A stretch of DNA of 64,000 nucleotides, from assembly GCF_019279795.1 (NCBI RefSeq), contig NC_056745.1:1487606851-1487670850 (forward strand). The letters are read 5' to 3'. Positions 57,749 to 64,000 of the stretch are shown here, in pieces. The notes beneath the pieces are model-generated. The model worked only from the letters and a program-made list of their open reading frames with translations, was not told the origin of the DNA and made no database searches. Within the stretch, counting starts at the first letter, position 1; the number at the start of each line of letters is the position of its first letter. The stretch comes from Protopterus annectens (lineage: Eukaryota; Chordata; Ceratodontiformes; Protopteridae). Made by a program: the position numbers and the translations under genes.

Positions 57749-59213
57749 GCAAAAAAGGGGGCGCAGAAGGAGGGAGGGAGACCTTCCATAGCTGGAGCTT
57801 ACCTCATTATGTGTACCCACAGCATTCAAGAAAGGGGGCGCAGAAGGAGGGAGACCTTCCACAGCTGGAGCTTACCTCATGATGTGTACCCACAGCATTC
57901 AAGAAAGGGGGCACAGAAGGAGGGAGGGAGACCTTCCATAGCTGGAGCTTACATCATGATGTGTACCCACAACATTCAAGAAAGGGGGTGCAGAAGGAGG
58001 GAGACCTTCCACAGCTGGAGCTTACCTCATTATGTGTACCCACAGCATTCAAGAAAGGGGGTGCAGAAGGACAGAGGGAGACCTTCCATAGCTAGAGCTT
58101 ACCTCATGATGAGAACCCACAGCATTCAAGAAAGGGGGTGCAGAAGGAGGGAGACCTTCCATGGCTGGAGCTTACCTCATGATGTGTACCCACAACATTC
58201 AAGAAAGGGGGCACAGAAGGAGGGAGGGAGACCTTCCATAGCTAGAGCTTACCTCATGATGTGAACCCACAGCATTCAAGAAAGGGGGTGCAGAAGGAGG
58301 GAGACCTTCCATAGCTGGAGCTTACCTCATGATGTGAACCCACAGCATTCAAGAAAGGGGCACACAAGGAGGGAGGGAGACCTTCCATAGCTGGAGCTTA
58401 TCTCATGATGTGTACCCACAGCATTCAAGAAAGGGGGCACAGAAGGAGGGAGGGAGACCTTCCATAGCTAGAACTTACCTCATGATGTGAACCCACAGCA
58501 TTCAAGAAAGGGGGTGCAGAAGGAGGGAGACCTTCCATAGCTGGAGCTTACCTCATGATGTGAACCCACAGCATTCAAGAAAGGGGGCGCAGTAGGAGGG
58601 AGGGAGACCTTCCATAGCTGGAGCTTATCTCATGATGTGTTCCCACAGCATTCAAGAAAGGGGGCACAGAAGGAGGGAGGGAGGGAGGGAGACCTTCCAT
58701 TACTGGAGCTTACCTCATGATGTGTACCCACAGCATTCAAGAAAGGGGGCACAGAAGGAGGGAGGGAGACCTTCCATAGCAGGAGCTTACCTCATATGTG
58801 TACCCACAGCATTCAAGAAAGGGGGCACAGAAGTAGGGAGGGAGGGAGACCTTCCATAGCTGGAGCTTACCTCATGATGTGTACCCACAGCATTCAAGAA
58901 AGGGGGCGCAGAAGTAGGGAGGGAGGGAGACCTTCCATAGCTGGAGCTTACCGCATGATGTGTACTGACAGCATTCAAGAAAGGGGGCGCAGAAGTAGGG
59001 AGGGAGGGAGACCTTCCATAGCTGGAGCTTACCTCATGATGTGTACCCACAGCATTCAAGAAAGGGGGCACAGAATGAGGGAGGGTGACCTTCCATAGCT
59101 GGAGCTTACCTCATGATGTGTACCCACAGCATTCAAGAAAGGGGGCACAGAAGGAGGGAGGGAGACCTTCCAGAGCTGGAGCTTATCTCATGATGTGCAC
59201 CAACAGCATTCAT
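57749..59213 (+). repeat. G-rich minisatellite, unit about 73-85 bp, about 19 copies
   Basis: The unit contains CACAGCATTCAAGAAAGGGG, then GCGCAGAAGGAGGGAGGGAG, ACCTTCCATAGCTGGAGCTT and ACCTCATGATGTGTACC. Units differ by one to four GGGA steps, which gives the 4-bp length ladder, and by GCGC/GCAC/GTGC alternatives. Open frames on both strands across the array follow from the repeat. No coding function is inferred. Confidence 0.96.
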
Positions 59214-59685
59214 GTCTGACATTGTAGAGCTCTGGTTCCAGGAACATGTAGGACCCAGTCCTCGGCTGGATCTATTGGGTGGTGCCTAATGAGAACATTC
59301 CTTTAGTCATTTTGGCCCCAAGGGATGACCTGGACTTGGAGATCATGCAAAATTTCTAGCATTTGGCAGAGGTTTGAAGACAAGGTGAGCCTGCTATGGC
59401 ACAAATGGGATCTAAGGAGACATTTTAAAAGAAAGTTGTGGATATGGACACTGTGCCCTAGTAAAGTGCACCTTCACAGAGGCTTACGATGCCCTCCCAT
59501 GATGCTGTATCTCCTCACTCACTCTATATATCAAAGTTAGATATCATTTGCTGTAGAAAGAAAGACCAAAGCAGGATATGTTTGCTAAAAACAGTTCAAA
59601 ATGTAGCTTCTAGGGTTTTTAGTAATTTATTCCAACTTATACTAGCAACTTATCAATGTAACTACAGTCTGTTTATTTTAACTGT
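59214..59685. other. Unassigned stretch
   Basis: Possibly partly 3' untranslated sequence of the LINE whose tail follows at 59686, since the AT-rich text leads directly into it. No coding remains recognised. Confidence 0.35.
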
Positions 59686-59812
59686 GGAGCTTTTCTCCCC
59701 GGGCCTCCACTGAAAATGGACCTACGTCCAGTCGGGCACTCCCGGTCAACAAATGTAAATAAATATAAATAAATTAATTAATTAATTAAATTAATTAATT
59801 AAATAAAACAGA
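59686..59812 (+). mobile_element. L2/Rex-like LINE 3' tail
   Basis: GTGGAGCTTTTCTCCCCGGG, CCTCCACTGAAAATGGACCT, CCAGTCGGGCACTCCCGG, TCAACAAATGTAAATAAATA and an expanded TTAATTAA-type tail. Matches the tails at 10.1, 13.2 and 61.1 kb. Confidence 0.8.
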
Positions 59813-60206
59813 AGAAAAAAAATAGTTGTAATTATTAATGTCCACTGCCTTGCACCAGCAGTGTTTTATGGCACATCATTTCTTTTTACCCTTTCACAGT
59901 GTATTCTGTCACTTAGTCTCAAAATGTTATGCGCAACTGAACTGTGCATACATTTTATGTAAATTTCCAGTGAGCTTGTATGACAATGCAGCTGTTTCAC
60001 GTTCCAGTCTGATATACAGCAGAGAGGTAAACGGGTAGAATAATTCTCTTATCTGTCCATTAATTTCTTGCTGAACAGTTTGAGGCATCCTCCACCCCCT
60101 GCCTTGGTATTCAAGAAAATAACCTGGCTGAGCTGACAATATTCCAAATGGGTGCAGCTTGGATAACTTCACCACCTTTTAAATTTGCATTTGATTTGCT
60201 TTGCAG

Positions 60207-60305
60207 TTTATCTTCAATGTACAAATCATCGCAAACACCAGCAACTGAATGGCTGCAGAAAACCAGCTGCCTACTAAGTCCAGATGATAAGGACATTGTA
60301 AGCAG
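60207..60305 (+). other. Candidate host-gene exon (unidentified)
   Basis: A 99-base segment lies between a good acceptor (TTTGATTTGCTTTGCAG) and a good donor (AAGCAG followed by GTAAGAG). In the frame starting at the second base it is open throughout, from LSSMYKSSQTPATEWL to DDKDIVSR. Its length is a multiple of three. A second acceptor (CTCTCCTTAG) at 60456 is followed by an open frame in the matching phase, reading KKAQLLFQNKNGDCPF and ending in TAG at 60563-60565; the intervening intron would be only about 151 bases. A chance open frame of this size is common, so the splice signals carry most of the weight. I do not recognise the protein. Confidence 0.35.
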
Positions 60306-60565
60306 GTAAGAGTAGCTCTTACAGGGCAGAACATGGTCTTCTAACAACCATACATGCGGCAGTCACTGATACTATGTTAGTTCACACATTCCGGAGCAGT
60401 AGTTCTTAGGCTGCCCTGACAACCTATAAATATCGATATCCTATTTCTCTCCTTAGGAAAAAAGCTCAGCTCCTGTTTCAGAATAAAAACGGGGATTGTC
60501 CTTTCAGCTTGCATATGATGTACCTACTACCACCATACAGTTTCTACCCTCCTTTTCATTGCTAG

Positions 60566-60999
60566 CTGTGAAAGGTGTACAGCTGTGAACTATACAAAAA
60601 GTAGGAACGCTGACTTCATAGATACAGAAAAGAAACAGTACATGTCCCAAGTAGAGGAGACGACCTCAGAATATTATCTGTATGCGTATTCCAAGTCTTA
60701 CAGTCTTACAAAGACAATTCTTTTCTAAAAAATAGTTTTGTCAATTATTTTCACATAGGCATACAATGCAAAAGTTTTATCCTCCACAGACCAGGATAGA
60801 GTGGAATATGAATTAAAATTTTACTCGTGTTATTGTTTGGACAGAAGCAGCTAGGAATCTCTGTAGTTTTGTATCTCCATCTCCTAAGTCAGGGAAAACA
60901 TTGCTGGAGCTGAGTAAAGACTGCCTTAACACAGGTGTTTAATCTTTTATTCCTACTGGCCTGTCTTAACCTTATATCTTGACATAAGCTATACTTTAA
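60566..60999. other. Unassigned stretch
   Basis: No gene or repeat recognised. Confidence 0.4.
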
Positions 61000-61237
61000 A
61001 AATAGTACTAGCTATGTTCAGAGCCTAGGTTTTCTTGTCATGAAGTAACCAATTTGTATTTTCTTATGTACACCACATTTTGTTTACTTTAAACTGTATT
61101 GATTATTGTAATTTGTGCATTAAAATTTACTGTTACTCATGTAGCTTTTCTCCCCAGTCCTCCACTGAAAAAGGACCTGTGTCCAGTCGGACTTTCTCGG
61201 TAAACAAATGTTAAATAAATAAATAAAATAAATAATG
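61000..61237 (+). mobile_element. L2/Rex-like LINE 3' end
   Basis: AT-rich 3' untranslated sequence leads into TGTAGCTTTTCTCCCCAGTC, CTCCACTGAAAAAGGACCTG, CCAGTCGGACTTTCTCGGTA and an AAATAAATAAATAAAATAAA tail. The left boundary is approximate. Confidence 0.75.
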
Positions 61238-61356
61238 TAGTAATCGATCTGTCTTGTGCTCCCCATGGTGGAATGGGTGGACTGTGGATCTTGACACAGT
61301 ACCATTGTCAACTTGTGGAAGCCAAGAGATTTGTTAGCATAGTCTACAGCAAACCA

Positions 61357-61475
61357 ATGAAGAGACTGTACTAGCAAGGTAAAAGAACATGCAGAAATAC
61401 CTGCCCCAGGTTTGCATGAAGAGACTATACTAGCAAGGTAAAAGAACATGCAGTCATACCTGCCCCAAGTTTGCA
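61357..61475 (+). repeat. Tandem duplication, about 60 bp x 2
   Basis: Two adjacent units starting ATGAAGAGACTRTACTAGCA and ending in CCCCARGTTTGC, with few differences, so a recent duplication. Confidence 0.93.
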
Positions 61476-63851
61476 GTAAAGCCAGACAGCTCCATAGTGC
61501 AAAGGGGATAATGCACAAACTACATATATTAGCAGCTTGGACATCTGAGGTGTAGGAGACAGCATACGGACTTGGATGTGCCTCATGGTTGATTTCTAGG
61601 GCATTCTGCTTAGGGTGGCAGGGCCATTGACTGTGTTTTCATGGAGGCAGGATAATATGCCCACATGCCCCATTGCGCATTCAGCCCTGGAGACTGTGAG
61701 TGTAAACAAGGGAAGGGGAAAATAAGGCACATAAAACCACATTTCCACACTAGTACCACACTGCCTCAGGTGCTTCAGTTTCTTCAAGGGCCATGGGCAT
61801 GAGGCAGAGTTAGTCTTGGAGAAGAAAGAAGAGCCCAGTAGATCTACTGGATGACTAGAGGTCCTAGTGATGGCCAATGGTCAGTTGTCAGGAGCTAAAA
61901 GCAGCGACAAAAAGTTTGCATAAGGCTATTACCTGCAGTGATATTGGTGGGGGGGTACCTAACTATGGCAGCCAAATGGTTGTGGGTAAGGTGGTTCTTT
62001 ATTAATCTGGTGGCTGTGAAACATTTATTATGTTCATTAGAATGTTAACAAAGGTGAAAGCAATGTAGATATGTTGTCAGCCTCCATGAGCCCTTTACTG
62101 TAACTTTCCAAACTGAGAGGGAAGGACCACCTGACATCTACAGCCCCAGTTCCTAAGAGATCTTCCTGTACAGTGCCTGCGGGTGCAGATGTGGGAGACA
62201 AAAAAATAGCAACTTTGTCTTTCATATATCCCTAAACATTACACACACAGAAATTCAATGTATAAATCACAGTTTCACCCTACAAATATCCTGCCTACTG
62301 GCAAGCTACATGACCTGCACTAGGAATCCAATGATACAAAAGACCAAGAGGTCCTTAACATGGAATGTCCTGATAATTCTGTCATTTAGACTCACTACCT
62401 CAGAAATCATTTATTTCCAAATTACCCTAATAATTCAGTCATTGGGTAATGATTCCTTCCTAACAAAAAAAAGTAAAGAAATTGCCACCAAAGCAATCGT
62501 TTATTTCTAAAAGACAAGAGAAGTCTATGAATAGAAAGTAGAAGTCCTTAAGGATTCATGCATTTTCATTGCAGCTACATACTGGGTGTAATTAGTGTGT
62601 AAAGGACATGTGCCATGCACGTGTTCTACTGCAGAGAACCATGGGATATGAACCAAACTGAATCTTGGCTACTTGTGATAGAGCCAAGACTCACCCACAG
62701 AACAAGATTATTGTAAAGTAATACTTTCAGAAATCTGTGGCTAGAAATAACTTGCAAATTTGGGAAACCAAACATTTGTACAAAAGCTTTAGCATGCAAG
62801 TGCCTCCAGACAGGAGTTTTGCCTCCATGGTTTGGAAAATAAACTGTTTCCTGCAAGAATGATCTGTAAATATACACCCGGAACTGTAATGAATGTGTTT
62901 GGAAATGTAACAGCTGAATCGGGCAGAACAGTAGTTTATTAGACATTTGTTGGCCTGACAGCAGGACTGCTATTCCTTAGGCATCATTCCTAGATCATGG
63001 GTACGCTACAGTCTGGGCCTTTTGGGGCCTAGAACCTTAATGGTTTCCTGCTTCTTCAGACGTATTTTAAATAAACTTTGTGAAAATATTGCAACAAACT
63101 TCCCTCACCCAACTCCTTTTAAATAAACATATTTGCAACAGCTGCCTCAACTGGCTTTGCAAGTATGATGCCATGCAATTTATTGTCTGCGTTGGTTGCT
63201 GTTTAAGATCAATTTATTCATGGATTAGAGCCTTTTATAGGATTTGCATTATTTATTTTTTCTGTATTTGTCTTAGTCTGTATGTTTTCTTCATTCCTCA
63301 CAAGTTGAAACACATCCTCAATGGTATAGCTTCATAACAATCATAAAGACAATAAATCACCTTCTTTTATGTTACCTGCATGAAAAAGTCAGCATTACTA
63401 TGTTTACTCCCATCTGGTAGAGATTATTAACAATTGCCACCACCACTTAATGCCTCCTCACATGTACTTTATAGGATGTGGCAAAATGATAAATAAACCT
63501 GCTACACAAATAACAGACTAAATATCACATAGTACTTGCTTATCTCATAGCAATTTGCGTTTTACTACCTACCTGCAGGTGGTAACCTCTCAGATAAGTC
63601 TGCAGTTTTATTTTAAGGAATTTACGTGTCCAGTGAAAATAGTAATTATAGCTAAAGGGAAGCAAGTTACTGTATTGTAAAGAAATGTTAATTACTTCAC
63701 ATTATGCGGTACTTACCCCGTTGTTCTTACTATGTTTTTAATACGCTCTTTATGGATTAATAATTACAGAAAAGAAACAAAGTGTCAAAGAAGTGCATAA
63801 CTGGGGCAGGTATTAAATACTGATTACACAGGGTTAAGCAGTTGATAATTA
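61476..63851. other. Unassigned stretch
   Basis: No gene or repeat recognised. Short open frames (e.g. 63080-63337) have no motif. Confidence 0.4.
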
Positions 63852-64000
63852 CAGTAAACTCTCAGTTAACCGGCACCCATGGGGATTGGTAGATGCCAGA
63901 TAACTGTAGTTTCTGGTTGTTTGAGAGTTACCATTGAAAACAGGCCTGACAAGTACTGTACCCTATACTATTTGTTTGGTTTGACTTGTTCTTAGGTTGG
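63852..64000 (+). mobile_element. Probable Tigger-like (Tc1/mariner superfamily) terminal end, cut by window edge
   Basis: CAGTAAACTCTCAGTTAACC directly follows a TA dinucleotide at 63850-63851, and GGCACCCATGGGGATTGG comes next. The text then partly mirrors itself (GATAACTGTAGTTTCTGGTT, GAGAGTTACC), giving an inner inverted repeat. A CAG start after TA and this CCGGCAC-type wording resemble Tigger/pogo-group ends of vertebrates. Only one end is visible, so this is tentative. Confidence 0.5.

Noticed and set aside
57809..59098. Repetitive open frames of 94-151 codons
   Set aside because: Products of the roughly 77-bp G-rich array; the frames simply repeat the unit and shift where unit length changes.

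Overview
This window looks like intergenic or intronic DNA from a large, repeat-rich, non-mammalian vertebrate genome. It is AT-rich. Nothing in it resembles a bacterial, viral or compact-genome coding layout, and I recognise no rRNA or tRNA gene. The recognisable content is almost all transposable elements plus expanded minisatellites. The mixture is CR1-clade LINEs with an SGNH-esterase ORF1, a second L2/Rex-like LINE, Penelope-like termini in inverted pairs, a DIRS-type tyrosine recombinase relic, a tRNA-derived SINE family and a Tc1/mariner-type end. This suggests an amphibian (my best guess is a caecilian), a lungfish or a similar lineage. The species call is inference from repeat content only.

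Layout. 1-1.16 kb: minus-strand LINE reverse transcriptase relic. 3.2-3.4 kb: SINE. 4.9-9.6 kb: old near-full-length CR1 (copy A) interrupted by a Penelope-like palindrome with a 14-bp target-site duplication and by a fragment of another CR1 tail; it ends in an 8-bp microsatellite. 9.7-12.2 kb: SINEs, a palindromic LINE tail and a 44-bp array. 12.2-14.4 kb: minus-strand CR1 (D) with an L2/Rex-like LINE nested in it. 14.9-15.4 kb: assembly gap of 500 N. 15.7-18.1 kb: CR1 copy B. 18.9-23.7 kb: 4.7-kb minisatellite of a 34-bp unit. 27.2-31.4 kb: full-length young CR1 copy C on the minus strand, with an intact ORF1 and a 10-bp target-site duplication, sitting inside a palindromic Penelope-like element that also took a SINE. 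32.1-33.6 kb: CR1 relic followed by a 32-bp array. 37.9-39.1 kb: DIRS-like recombinase relic followed by a 19-bp array. 40.5-44.0 kb: young CR1 copy E nested in an older CR1. 45.5-49.8 kb: two head-to-tail minus-strand CR1 copies (F, G). 50.1 kb: 36-bp array. 50.9 kb: SINE. 53.0 and 55.5 kb: CR1 3' fragments. 56.5 kb: second Penelope-like palindrome. 57.7-59.2 kb: G-rich array of about 77-bp units. 59.7-61.2 kb: LINE tails and one candidate host exon. 63.85 kb to the end: a probable Tigger-like terminus.

The CR1 copies fall into a younger, mutually similar group (B, C, E, F, I) and older groups (A, D, G, K, L). They share a 3' end consisting of a two-tier hairpin followed by an ACCTATGN octamer tail. 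The only undamaged element protein is ORF1 of copy C; every ORF2 carries frameshifts or stops, so nothing here is obviously autonomous. No host gene could be identified with confidence. Two candidate exons, one on each strand, are flagged with low confidence.
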